DNA of 64,000 nt from Candidatus Binatia bacterium. GTDB taxonomy: Bacteria; Desulfobacterota; Binatia; Bin18. Shown one piece after another: positions 1 to 7,288 of the stretch (positions are counted from its first letter, which is position 1; every line of letters begins with the position of its first letter). The translations under genes and the position numbers were made by a program. The stretch spans positions 62,001 through 126,000 of the forward strand of contig JAJEFA010000020.1 of assembly GCA_022820725.1 (NCBI GenBank), written 5' to 3'. The notes under the pieces were generated by a model. That model saw only the letters and a list, made by a program, of their open reading frames with translations, did no database searches and was not told where the DNA came from.

Positions 1-186
1 GCCATTGGTATTCGGGGCGCGTTCGAGCACATGGTGGGCTTGCGTAAGGCTGGTACCATTGTGGCTATTAATATCAAAGCGAAGGCGCCGATATTCAAAA
101 CTGCCGATCTCGGTATTGTCGGCGATTATGCCGAAGTCGTACCACTCTTGACCGAGGCCTTACGCAGGGTAAGGGCCGAACGGTAA
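1..186 (+). CDS. etfA: Electron transfer flavoprotein alpha subunit, 3' end only
   Basis: Only the last 61 residues are in the window; the gene runs off the left edge. The reading frame opens with AIGIRGAFEHMVGLRK, followed by VAINIKAKAPIF and ADLGIVGDYAEVVPLL. This is the FAD-binding C-terminal domain of the EtfA/FixB family (family knowledge: the SGAIQH, VAINxDxxAPIF and ADYGIVGD motifs contact FAD). EtfAB carries electrons from acyl-CoA dehydrogenases to ETF-quinone oxidoreductase. etfB is normally just upstream, so it probably lies outside the window. A hairpin terminator follows the stop codon directly, so etfA is the last gene of its operon. Confidence 0.9.
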   Translation, partial: AIGIRGAFEHMVGLRKAGTIVAINIKAKAPIFKTADLGIVGDYAEVVPLLTEALRRVRAER

Positions 187-200
187 ACTCATCCTACAGT

Positions 201-228
201 GAGAGCCAAGGTCAAGAGGCTCTCTTTT
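201..228 (+). terminator. Rho-independent terminator after etfA
   Basis: A perfect 7-bp inverted repeat, GAGAGCC at 201-207 and GGCTCTC at 218-224, encloses a 10-nt loop and is followed by TTTT. It starts 14 nt after the etfA stop. It also overlaps the stop codon of the convergent small gene at 227-547, so it may act in both directions. Confidence 0.8.
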
Positions 229-547
229 ATGCTGCCCACCAGCGCGGAATCTTCGCCGACTCAGCAGAGAAATACAAGGCTTGGATCTTCCGCGGGTCGA
301 GAGCCAAGTGCTGACAGATCCACAGAAAGCTGAATGGGCTCTCGTCTTTTGAGAAGAACCACATGCGGTCCAACTCAAACTGAGAGAGAAACAAACTGTT
401 ACCCTTCCGCACCAAATCCCGTACCACAAAGGCATCGGATAAGACGTTACGGAGGAGCGCTTTGAATGGGTTGTATGACGAATAGCGGGGCTGCTGCTCG
501 CCACCTTCCACATCCACCATCATCATATCCACAGCAGCATGCATCAT
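227..547 (-). CDS. Small hypothetical protein, 106 aa
   Basis: I do not recognise this gene with certainty. It encodes 106 residues with no membrane segment or signal peptide. The C-terminal part has SPFSFLWICQHLALDPRKI (about residues 70-88), a pattern reminiscent of small proteobacterial proteins with an ICxxLGLDPxxLR helix-turn-helix-like segment; that likeness is an impression only. It converges on etfA and ends inside the etfA terminator, which fits a real gene. The start is uncertain because several Met codons (residues 1, 2, 8, 9 and 10) lie close together. A competing frame on the same strand (160-513) has no recognisable motif. Confidence 0.5.
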   Translation of the reverse strand: MMHAAVDMMMVDVEGGEQQPRYSSYNPFKALLRNVLSDAFVVRDLVRKGNSLFLSQFELDRMWFFSKDESPFSFLWICQHLALDPRKIQALYFSAESAKIPRWWAA

Positions 548-683
548 AACTATAGCTTACTAGCTGTTAGTGCAGATTTTGCAACCCCCCTCTCGCTCTT
601 TTCTCTGATCTTTTTCTGCGTTCGATTTTTCCCGGTATTTTTCCAGGAGAAGTATGAGCTCTGACACCAAAGGGCTGGGCGCG

Positions 684-1127
684 TCAGTCGTGCTCTGTTG
701 GCCACGCTGTTCGAAGCAGTTGGAATAATTCCGCGAACTGCTGCTCACTCAGCTCCAGTGCTTGGGTAACATCAGGCGGCTTGGGCCATGCTCGGTCAGA
801 AAACTCAACACCCTCTACCGTTCGCGGGGTGGCGTAGCGCGGAATGACATGGAAGTGGACATGCTTATCGACCATCATCAGTAACAAATAGTTGATTTTG
901 TCAAAAGCAAAGGCGTGCTTGAGCGTCCCTTCCAGGTCAGCCGTGATTGTGTGCAACTCGGCAAAAGCCTCGGCTGAGACTTCTGCCATACTCATGATCT
1001 CTGCGCGACACACCAGCACGAGCGAACCGACTGTTACTTGCTGTGGACGCAGTAAGACCGCCCAGTGCGTATACTCATGCAGCAGGGTGTTCGGGTAATT
1101 GAATTTCAGCAAGGTTTCATGCGGCAT
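684..1127 (-). CDS. HIT family protein
   Basis: A 147-residue histidine-triad protein. The signature HVHFHVIPR (H89, H91, H93) is the nucleotide phosphate-binding triad, with the central His as nucleophile in the family. Members hydrolyse or transfer nucleotides from dinucleoside polyphosphates or AMP-lysine-type adducts; the substrate here is unknown. The start chosen is the ATG at 1127, preceded by AGAGAGGAATAAAACC, rather than the upstream in-frame ATG at 1178, which would add 17 residues unlike the family. The N-terminal part (WAVLLRPQQVTVGSLVLV) fits the usual HIT beta-strand. The gene stands alone. Confidence 0.88.
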   Translation of the reverse strand: MPHETLLKFNYPNTLLHEYTHWAVLLRPQQVTVGSLVLVCRAEIMSMAEVSAEAFAELHTITADLEGTLKHAFAFDKINYLLLMMVDKHVHFHVIPRYATPRTVEGVEFSDRAWPKPPDVTQALELSEQQFAELFQLLRTAWPTEHD

Positions 1128-1251
1128 GGTTTTATTCCTCTCTGTCTGAAAACTATGCGGTCTCGGAAAAGGATGCAATGCGCAGTCGCCCGCGTGTATG
1201 AAGTACCCAGGAGGGTGGGTGCGGGAGGAGTCTGCCCGGTCGGCAGGTACC

Positions 1252-1851
1252 CTATGAGGAGAGCGGAGCGTCTGCCGGAGTTCCGCAGCATTCCGAACAC
1301 GTATGCTGCGACTGGTAGTCGACTATATTGCCGTACCGGTCAAGCTCAAAATGGCAGCACTCCAGCAACAGGTTTTTCAGCTTGCCCCGACCTCGCTGGA
1401 CGCGGGACTTGGCTCCGGACATCGACAAGCCTAGGTGTGCACCAACCTCACTTTGGGTTAGCCCCTGGATCTCTGCCAGCTCTATTGCCTCACGATACCG
1501 TGACGGTAATTGTTGCACGATACACCCCAGGCCAGCCGCAATTTCCTCATTATAGTTCTCGTCTGAGTCCTGCTCTTCAGGGATGTCATCCACCACAGCA
1601 CCGCCCGAGGTAGGCACCTCTTTCGAGACGAAGCCCTTGCGGAAATAGTCCCTCATCGTGTTGTGGGCAACCCGCTGGACCCAGGCTGCCAGCCGTTCCT
1701 GGTCCTGGAGGGAGGCGAGTCCGTTGTGGACCCGCACGAACGTCTCTTGGAGCAGGTCTTCCGCCAATTGGTCATCCGTGACACGGCGGCGAAAGAACGC
1801 GCGTAACTGCTGGCTCATGGCCTGCCAAGCTTGCTCAGTTGAGACACTCAT
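1252..1851 (-). CDS. sigZ: RNA polymerase sigma factor, SigZ-like ECF
   Basis: A 199-residue ECF sigma factor. Region 2 includes DDQLAEDLLQETFVRVH and LAAWVQRVAHNTMRDYFRK; region 4 includes LPSRYREAIELAEIQGLTQ and the helix-turn-helix GAHLGLSMSGAKSRVQRGR. The C-terminal extension LLECCHFELDRYGNIVDYQ, followed by a short Cys-rich tail (CSECC), matches the SigZ subgroup. The start at 1851 has a GGAGG ribosome-binding site; an upstream in-frame Met lacks one. It lies 8 nt downstream of arsI on the same strand, so the two are probably co-transcribed and the sigma factor may govern the pair. No anti-sigma factor gene is nearby. The Cys-rich tail could sense metal or metalloid (inference). Confidence 0.85.
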   Translation of the reverse strand: MSVSTEQAWQAMSQQLRAFFRRRVTDDQLAEDLLQETFVRVHNGLASLQDQERLAAWVQRVAHNTMRDYFRKGFVSKEVPTSGGAVVDDIPEEQDSDENYNEEIAAGLGCIVQQLPSRYREAIELAEIQGLTQSEVGAHLGLSMSGAKSRVQRGRGKLKNLLLECCHFELDRYGNIVDYQSQHTCSECCGTPADAPLSS

Positions 1852-1859
1852 CCGGCCTC

Positions 1860-2366
1860 CTATTCCGAACAACATTCGGTCGTGCAACACGTGGGGCTCT
1901 GAAGAGCTTCACCTGCTTCCGTACCGCCGCTCGTCCTCTTCTTTCTGGCGTAATCCGGACCATCCGCATCCAAGACCACAAAAATCTCCCAGGCGTTCCC
2001 GTCCGGATCAGTCACCCAGGCCTTGTCCTGCACAGCATAACAGCACGAGACGGCATCCTCCAGATATGGATTGAGTCCTGCGACCTGTAACCGGGCGGCA
2101 ATCCGAGCCACGGTCTCGGTCGATTTGACCTGAACTCCGAAGTGTGCACTCGGACCGGGACGGGTCTGTCGTTCTGCATCTGTATTCAATGTGAGGTTCA
2201 CAGGCGGGTCGGCGATCTCGAATTTCGCGTAGCCTGGACGCACCTTGGTCGGCTCCTGGGCAAACAGGTGTCGATAGAAGGCGGTAGAGCGCTCCGCGTC
2301 TCGAATTGACAAACCGATATGGACTCGAGTCGGGGTCGCAAATTCTACCGCAGATTGACCATTCAT
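1860..2366 (-). CDS. arsI: ArsI/CadI-type VOC protein (C-As lyase-like)
   Basis: A 168-residue vicinal-oxygen-chelate protein. The N-terminus (TRVHIGLSIRDAERSTAFY, then PGYAKFEIADPPVNLTLN) closely follows the ArsI family of non-haem Fe(II) dioxygenases that cleave the carbon-arsenic bond of trivalent organoarsenicals. Candidate iron ligands are H16, H75 and E127 (WEIFV). The vicinal pair C108-C109 (SCCYAVQDKAW) matches the As(III)-binding CC pair of ArsI. The C-terminus carries two further Cys pairs (TCCTTECCSE), an extra possible metalloid site. It is the first gene of a unit with sigZ. No arsR, arsB or arsM gene is in view. A role in cadmium handling (CadI) is the alternative. Confidence 0.85.
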   Translation of the reverse strand: MNGQSAVEFATPTRVHIGLSIRDAERSTAFYRHLFAQEPTKVRPGYAKFEIADPPVNLTLNTDAERQTRPGPSAHFGVQVKSTETVARIAARLQVAGLNPYLEDAVSCCYAVQDKAWVTDPDGNAWEIFVVLDADGPDYARKKRTSGGTEAGEALQSPTCCTTECCSE

Positions 2367-2519
2367 CGAAAACCTCCTGCATTCTAGAGTCTATCTATAC
2401 AGACGAATGAGGCGAGCTAAAGGACGCAAATCCCAATATGAATCGAACAACCTCTTGTGAAAAGTAGAGATCGGTATAGTAGTAGGGAATACAAAAAGCC
2501 TTCATAGAAAACGACTGCT

Positions 2520-2824
2520 ATGCATCGTGGCTATCCGCTGATTGAAGTCCTTGTGGCCATGGCGGTGTTCGCGATTGCCTCGCTCGGGCTGGCGGCTGGA
2601 GTCACCATAGTCATCCGGGCTGGGTCAGTCAGTGAGCATGTGACTCAGGCAGTATTTTCCTACCGACGAATGTGACCGTCTCAGCTGTGAATTCGCGCGG
2701 CGATGTGATTTTTGTTCCGCGTGGTCATGTCGATGGCGGCATGACCCTCACGCTGGCATCTCCTGACGGAAGATTCTCGAAACGCATTGTGATCAATCTT
2801 GCCGGTTGGGTCTGGATCGATTAG
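2520..2824 (+). pseudogene. Remnant of a FimT/GspH-type minor pseudopilin
   Basis: The first 51 codons (2520-2675) encode a prepilin N-terminus: MHRG followed by YPLIEVLVAMAVFAIASLGL, with the Glu at mature position 5 and a hydrophobic helix. The frame ends at TGA 2673-2675. In a different frame, 2669-2824 encodes PTNVTVSAVNSRGDVIFVPR, then SKRIVINLAGWVWID and a stop, which resembles the C-terminal GspH/FimT strand motif (DPRG...GGRSRRIVISxxGRVR). The two halves sit in different frames and total only about 100 codons, against roughly 150-170 in the family. The central part is therefore lost by deletion and frameshift. The next gene encodes the enzyme that would process such a prepilin. Confidence 0.7.
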
Positions 2825-3620
2825 ACTGAGCTGGTTGCTACCCATTGACCTCTCACTGCTGTTCGTTTGTCTGGCTGCTTGTGTCTGCGCCGCCTGTATT
2901 GGGAGTTTCCTGAACGTATGTATTTACCGTCTCCCTCTTGAGGAATCGGTGATTTCCCCAGGTTCTCATTGCCGGAGCTGCTCAACCCCACTGGCCTGGT
3001 ACGATAATATTCCGCTGTTTTCCTATCTTGTTCGATGCGGGCATTGTCGGGTGTGCGGTGCCCGGTTTCCTGCCCGCTATTTTTGGGTCGAACTGCTGAC
3101 CGCCGCTATCGCCGTTCTGCTGCTGGTTCAATTTGGTCTCACCCTGACAACGCTAGGGTATTTCGTCTTTGCCGCGGCTTTGGTCGTCATCACGTTTATT
3201 GATGTGGATCATAAAATTATCCCTGATATCATCAGTCTACCTGGGATTATCCTCGGCCTGCTCTTTTCCGCGATCTCTCCACAGGTGACGTTCTGGGAGT
3301 CGCTCATAGGAGCTGGACTTGGCGCCGGTGTCCTGCTGACCGTGGCGCTCGGTTATTGGGTCGTAACAAAACGTGAGGGGATGGGCGGAGGGGATATCAA
3401 ACTGTTGGCCATGATAGGCGCTTTTCTTGGCTGGCGCGCTATACCCTTTACTCTGCTGGTCGCTTCCTGTACCGGATCGGTGATCGGGATTGCCACCATG
3501 ATACGGCGTCGGGCCGACACCAAACTTGCCTTACCTTTCGGTCCGTTCTTGGCGTTTGGCGCGGGGTGTTATCTCTTCATCGGAGAATCCCTGATCGCAT
3601 GGTATCTCGGCCTCCGCTAA
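2799..3620 (+). CDS. pilD: Prepilin peptidase (type IV leader peptidase / N-methyltransferase)
   Basis: A polytopic membrane protein of up to 273 residues. The N-terminal methylase domain has the zinc-type cysteines C58-x2-C61 and C80-x2-C83 and the segment GSFLNVCIYRLP. The aspartyl protease sites are FIDVDHKIIPD (D135, D137) and MGGGDIKL (D199). About seven hydrophobic segments follow the family layout. It cleaves the leader of type IV prepilins and pseudopilins and methylates the new N-terminus at the inner membrane. The first possible start is a TTG at 2799, inside the end of the pseudopilin remnant. A later start (for example TTG near 2832) is possible, so the N-terminus is uncertain. 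No pilus assembly genes are in the window. Confidence 0.88.
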   Translation: MPVGSGSIRLSWLLPIDLSLLFVCLAACVCAACIGSFLNVCIYRLPLEESVISPGSHCRSCSTPLAWYDNIPLFSYLVRCGHCRVCGARFPARYFWVELLTAAIAVLLLVQFGLTLTTLGYFVFAAALVVITFIDVDHKIIPDIISLPGIILGLLFSAISPQVTFWESLIGAGLGAGVLLTVALGYWVVTKREGMGGGDIKLLAMIGAFLGWRAIPFTLLVASCTGSVIGIATMIRRRADTKLALPFGPFLAFGAGCYLFIGESLIAWYLGLR

Positions 3621-3655
3621 CCGACTCCACCTTATCGCGTGAAAAGGACTACCGC

Positions 3656-5518
3656 ATGATGTCGGCCGACCTGGCGCGGAATACTGAAGACCACCCGCGT
3701 CCCGTGAACCCACATGCCGTGTATACTGAACGGCTGAGCCGGCGCGAAAGCCAACTCCGTCACTGTACGCAGCGAGACCGCGCGATAGGTAACGCGCGTC
3801 TTATGCTCTTTCTTGCCGGCTGTGGTGTTGCGTGGTTTTTCCTGCGGCCTGGTACCTTATCGTGGGCTTGGTTGCTGCCTTTTATGATCGGTTTTGTCGG
3901 ACTCGTGCTCTACCACGAGCGGGTTAGACACCGGCGTCTGCGGGCAGAACGGAGTGTGGCGTCTTACGCCCAGGGATTAGCTCGGCTTGAAAATCGTTGG
4001 GTTGAGTGTGGAGAGTCTGGAGACGAATTCCTGCAAGAGAGTCAACAGGCCGGTCATCCCTATGCCGCCGACCTCGACCTATTCGGTCCGGGTTCGGTAT
4101 TCGCCCTGCTGTGTACCGCGCGGACTTCGAGCGGACGACAGACTCTGGCCGCCTGGCTGACAACACCAGCCACGCCCGAGGAGATTCGCACTCGTCAGAT
4201 CGCCATTGATGAATTATGTCTCCGTCTCGACCTGCGCGAAGAGTTAGCCGTCCGTGGTGACGATATTGAAACCGGTGTCTCGCCCCAGACCCTGCAAGAC
4301 TGGGGACAAGCGCCGCCTCATCTCTCTGGCTGGTGGGTGTCTGTTGTTGCTGGCATCCTCTCGTTTTCGTCGCTAACGACCCTCGCCGCCTGGGGGCTGA
4401 CATCGATAGGGCCAGGCCCGTTTGTGGTGGCGAGTGTGGTACAAGGTCTTTTTGCCGCCAGCGTCCGGCAGCGGGTCGGACGGGCCATGATGAATATCGA
4501 GCGGATCGGGCGCGAACTCAACCTGCTGTCCGCAGTCTTGACCTGTCTCGAACAAGAGACATTTACGTGTCCGTGGCTGGTCCGTCTCCAGGCATTCATT
4601 GCAACGAACGGTTCACCGCCATCGCGTCAGATTGCTCGCCTCAACCGTCTGATCACCCTGCTCGAATCTCGTAAGAATCAAATTTTTTTGCCGCTGGCTG
4701 CCCTGTTGCTGTGGACGACACAGATTACCTACGCCATCGAACGTTGGCGGGCTGTCTCGGGCCAGACTATTGCCTACTGGCTGCGTGCAATCGGCCAATT
4801 CGAGGCCCTGAGTGCGCTGGCCGGCTATGCGTATGAACATCCGGCCGATCCCTTTCCGGAACTCGTGTCCCGGCAAAAAGATGATCAATGGAGTGCCTGT
4901 TTTGAAGGAACCGGGCTCGGTCATCCGCTGATGTCGGAACAACAATGTGTACGCAACGATATTACCCTGAACCGGTCTCCTCAGGCGTTGATCGTCAGCG
5001 GTTCCAATATGTCGGGCAAGAGCACGCTACTCAGGACTGTCGGGGTGAATGCCGTCCTGGCCTTGGCCGGCGCCCCGGTGCGGGCGCGGCACCTCCGCCT
5101 CTCCCCGCTGACGCTCGGGGCAAGTTTGCGTATTCAGGACTCTCTGCATGCCGGCACCTCCCGTTTCTACGCGGAGGTGATACGCGTCCGCCAACTGATG
5201 GATGGCGCGGCCGGTCCGATGCCCTTGCTGTTTCTTTTGGACGAGATTTTTCACGGCACGAATTCTCACGACCGCCGGATTGGCGCATCCGCCGTGATCC
5301 GGAGTCTGCTTGAACGAGGAGCCATTGGTTTGGTAACAACCCATGATCTCGCTCTCGCCCAGATCGCCGATAGTTTATCTCCGCGTGCAACCAACGTCTG
5401 TTTTGAAGATCAGTTCGAAGACGGCGAACTGCGGTTCGATTACCGCATGCGAACCGGTGTCGTCAAAAGAAGTAATGCCCTGGCACTGATGCGCTCGGTT
5501 GGATTGGAAGTCGGCTAA
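3656..5518 (+). CDS. MutS-family ATPase with N-terminal membrane segments
   Basis: A 620-residue protein with the MutS ATPase domain V at its C-terminus. The Walker A motif SGSNMSGKSTLLRT lies near residues 446-459, the Walker B region LLFLLDEIFHGTNSHDRR near 525-540, and a LVTTHDL switch motif follows. The N-terminal mismatch-recognition domains of MutS are absent. Instead there are two hydrophobic stretches near residues 45-85 (LMLFLAGCGVAWFFLR; PFMIGFVGLVLY) and further hydrophobic segments mid-protein. This architecture matches the membrane-anchored MutS-like subfamily found in various bacteria; its role is unknown and classical mismatch repair is unlikely. The start at 3656 has AAAAGG upstream; an earlier in-frame ATG overlaps pilD. 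No MutL is nearby. Confidence 0.82.
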   Translation: MMSADLARNTEDHPRPVNPHAVYTERLSRRESQLRHCTQRDRAIGNARLMLFLAGCGVAWFFLRPGTLSWAWLLPFMIGFVGLVLYHERVRHRRLRAERSVASYAQGLARLENRWVECGESGDEFLQESQQAGHPYAADLDLFGPGSVFALLCTARTSSGRQTLAAWLTTPATPEEIRTRQIAIDELCLRLDLREELAVRGDDIETGVSPQTLQDWGQAPPHLSGWWVSVVAGILSFSSLTTLAAWGLTSIGPGPFVVASVVQGLFAASVRQRVGRAMMNIERIGRELNLLSAVLTCLEQETFTCPWLVRLQAFIATNGSPPSRQIARLNRLITLLESRKNQIFLPLAALLLWTTQITYAIERWRAVSGQTIAYWLRAIGQFEALSALAGYAYEHPADPFPELVSRQKDDQWSACFEGTGLGHPLMSEQQCVRNDITLNRSPQALIVSGSNMSGKSTLLRTVGVNAVLALAGAPVRARHLRLSPLTLGASLRIQDSLHAGTSRFYAEVIRVRQLMDGAAGPMPLLFLLDEIFHGTNSHDRRIGASAVIRSLLERGAIGLVTTHDLALAQIADSLSPRATNVCFEDQFEDGELRFDYRMRTGVVKRSNALALMRSVGLEVG

Positions 5519-5557
5519 CTTTTTCGCTATGTTCCACAGGCCCAGAGAGCGCGTCTC

Positions 5558-6208
5558 ATGAGCGGAGTTTTCATCACCTTTGAAGGGAGCGAGGGTGGCG
5601 GGAAGACCACCCAGGTCTCTCTCCTGGCCGAGGCGCTCCGCGCGCGTGGCCACGACGTTGTTGAGACACGCGAGCCGGGCGGCACGTCAATCGGACAGAC
5701 CCTGCGCCAGCTTCTGTTACGTCCGCACACCGGGCGGCCGACTGATACACTCGCTCCCTCGGCTGAATTACTTCTCATGCTCGCCGACCGGGCGCAGCAT
5801 ATTCATGAGGTCATCCTGTCCGGCCTGCAAGCTGGGCATATTGTGTTATGCGATCGGTACGCGGACTCGACCACTGCGTATCAAGGCTATGGACGCGGCT
5901 TCGATCTGGCTGAGGTTGCGCAGCTGAACGCCTTTGTCTGCGGCGTCTGCCGACCCCAACTTACCTTTGTGTTAGACCTGCCGGTTGCCGTCGGGATGGA
6001 GCGGGCCCAGGAGCGACGGGGAACGGCGGCGGTTGACCAGTTTGAGGCCGCGTCAGTAAGTTTTCACGAGCGGGTGCGTGAGGGGTTCCTCGCCATTGCC
6101 CGCGCCGAGCCCGAGCGGGTTTGCTTAATTGATGCGACCCAGGATATCGAGGCTGTGCACACCGCCGTTCTTGCCGGTGTCCGCAAACATTTGCCTACCC
6201 TTTTATAA
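5558..6208 (+). CDS. tmk: Thymidylate kinase
   Basis: A 216-residue dTMP kinase that phosphorylates dTMP to dTDP in the cytoplasm. The P-loop is FEGSEGGGKTTQ (residues 8-19). The DR-Y motif LCDRYADSTTAYQGYGRG binds the substrate, and TREPGGTSIGQ is the conserved dTMP-site segment. The LID region is QERRGTAAVDQFE. It is the first gene of the run tmk-holB-metG-tatD, which is a common bacterial order; holB starts 20 nt downstream. Length and motifs are normal for the family. Confidence 0.95.
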   Translation: MSGVFITFEGSEGGGKTTQVSLLAEALRARGHDVVETREPGGTSIGQTLRQLLLRPHTGRPTDTLAPSAELLLMLADRAQHIHEVILSGLQAGHIVLCDRYADSTTAYQGYGRGFDLAEVAQLNAFVCGVCRPQLTFVLDLPVAVGMERAQERRGTAAVDQFEAASVSFHERVREGFLAIARAEPERVCLIDATQDIEAVHTAVLAGVRKHLPTLL

Positions 6209-6228
6209 AGAGAGACAGAGGGAAAACC

Positions 6229-7263
6229 ATGTTGCTGGATCAGATTCACGGCCACGCCTCAGCGCTTGCGATATTGCGCAAGGCACTGGCCAATGATCGG
6301 GTTGCCCATGCGTACCTCTTTACCGGGCCGGATGGTATCGGCAAGCGTTGTACCGCCGTTGCCCTGGCGCACGCTTTACTCTGTCAGGAGGCCCCTCAGC
6401 GCGGGTGTATCTCCTGCCCTGCCTGTGTGTCTCTGCAAGCGGGCTCCCATCCAGACTATTATTTTAATGGACCCCTGTCTGGAAAGCAGAGTATGGGCAT
6501 CGATCAGATTCGGACGATGCAGCGGTTTTTAGCGCTCCGGCCTGTTCGTGACGGCAAGAAAGTCTGCATCCTCAATGAGGCGCATATGCTGACAGACCAG
6601 GCGCAGAGTGCCTTGCTGAAGATTCTGGAAGAACCCCCCGGCGATGCGATTATCGTGCTGATTGCTGCGAGCGGGGCCACGCTTTCGCTTCCTCTGCTGT
6701 CGCGCTGCCAACACGTGCGTTTTGCCCCCCTGCCGGTTCAGGACGTGGAACATATCCTGCAGCAGGAGAATGGCCTGGAGCCTGACACAGCGGGCCTCCT
6801 CGCCCGCTACAGCCGCGGGAGTATTGGCCGCGCTCTCAGCCTTGATCCACCCACCTTGATCGAGGAGCGACAGCGGGTTGTCGAACATCTCTCCACCGTA
6901 CACGGTGCTTCTTTTTCAACCTTGTCCCAACTGGCTGAATGGCTGGTGGCCGACCGTACCTCCAAGACAAAGAAGAAAGCCGATATGCCACAAGCCTTGG
7001 GGAAGGGCGCTCGTCTGGAACTTGTTCTGGCCTGGTATGAAGAGGCGCTGCACTACCTCTTACTTGGCAAGGACGCAGTCGTGCGCTATCAGGACTGCCT
7101 GTCCGCCTTGGGCCAGGCGACCGCGAACGTGAGTATCTCCAGGGCCCTACGCGATCTTACTGTCGTCTACGATACGATGCAGGCCCTGGACCGGAACGCC
7201 AACCCGCGCCTCGCCGTCGAAGATATGCTGCTGGAACTTGCTGAGGTGGCGCCTGCCCGCTAG
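6229..7263 (+). CDS. holB: DNA polymerase III subunit delta'
   Basis: A 344-residue clamp-loader subunit. It begins DQIHGHASALAILRKAL with the sensor/P-loop-like segment LFTGPDGIGKRCTAVALAHA. The zinc module has four cysteines in CQEAPQRGCISCPAC (residues about 54-68). The sensor regions INEAHMLTDQAQSALLKILE and LSRCQHVRF are typical of AAA+ clamp loaders. It works with the tau/gamma and delta subunits to load the beta clamp. It follows tmk by 20 nt and precedes metG by 25 nt, with a GAGGGAAAACC ribosome-binding region before its ATG. Confidence 0.95.
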   Translation: MLLDQIHGHASALAILRKALANDRVAHAYLFTGPDGIGKRCTAVALAHALLCQEAPQRGCISCPACVSLQAGSHPDYYFNGPLSGKQSMGIDQIRTMQRFLALRPVRDGKKVCILNEAHMLTDQAQSALLKILEEPPGDAIIVLIAASGATLSLPLLSRCQHVRFAPLPVQDVEHILQQENGLEPDTAGLLARYSRGSIGRALSLDPPTLIEERQRVVEHLSTVHGASFSTLSQLAEWLVADRTSKTKKKADMPQALGKGARLELVLAWYEEALHYLLLGKDAVVRYQDCLSALGQATANVSISRALRDLTVVYDTMQALDRNANPRLAVEDMLLELAEVAPAR

Positions 7264-7288
7264 GAAAGAGAGATTTGAGGAGACATAC

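Noticed and set aside
560..748. Small minus-strand frame of 62 residues, with a charged helix near its C-terminus.
   Set aside because: It overlaps the 3' end of the HIT gene, has no recognisable motif and no clear ribosome-binding site.
2520..2675. A 51-residue pilin-like peptide as a functional gene, or a second UGA selenocysteine.
   Set aside because: After its TGA the same frame meets another TGA within a few codons, so readthrough fails. A pseudopilin C-terminus is visible in a different frame, so decay is the better reading.
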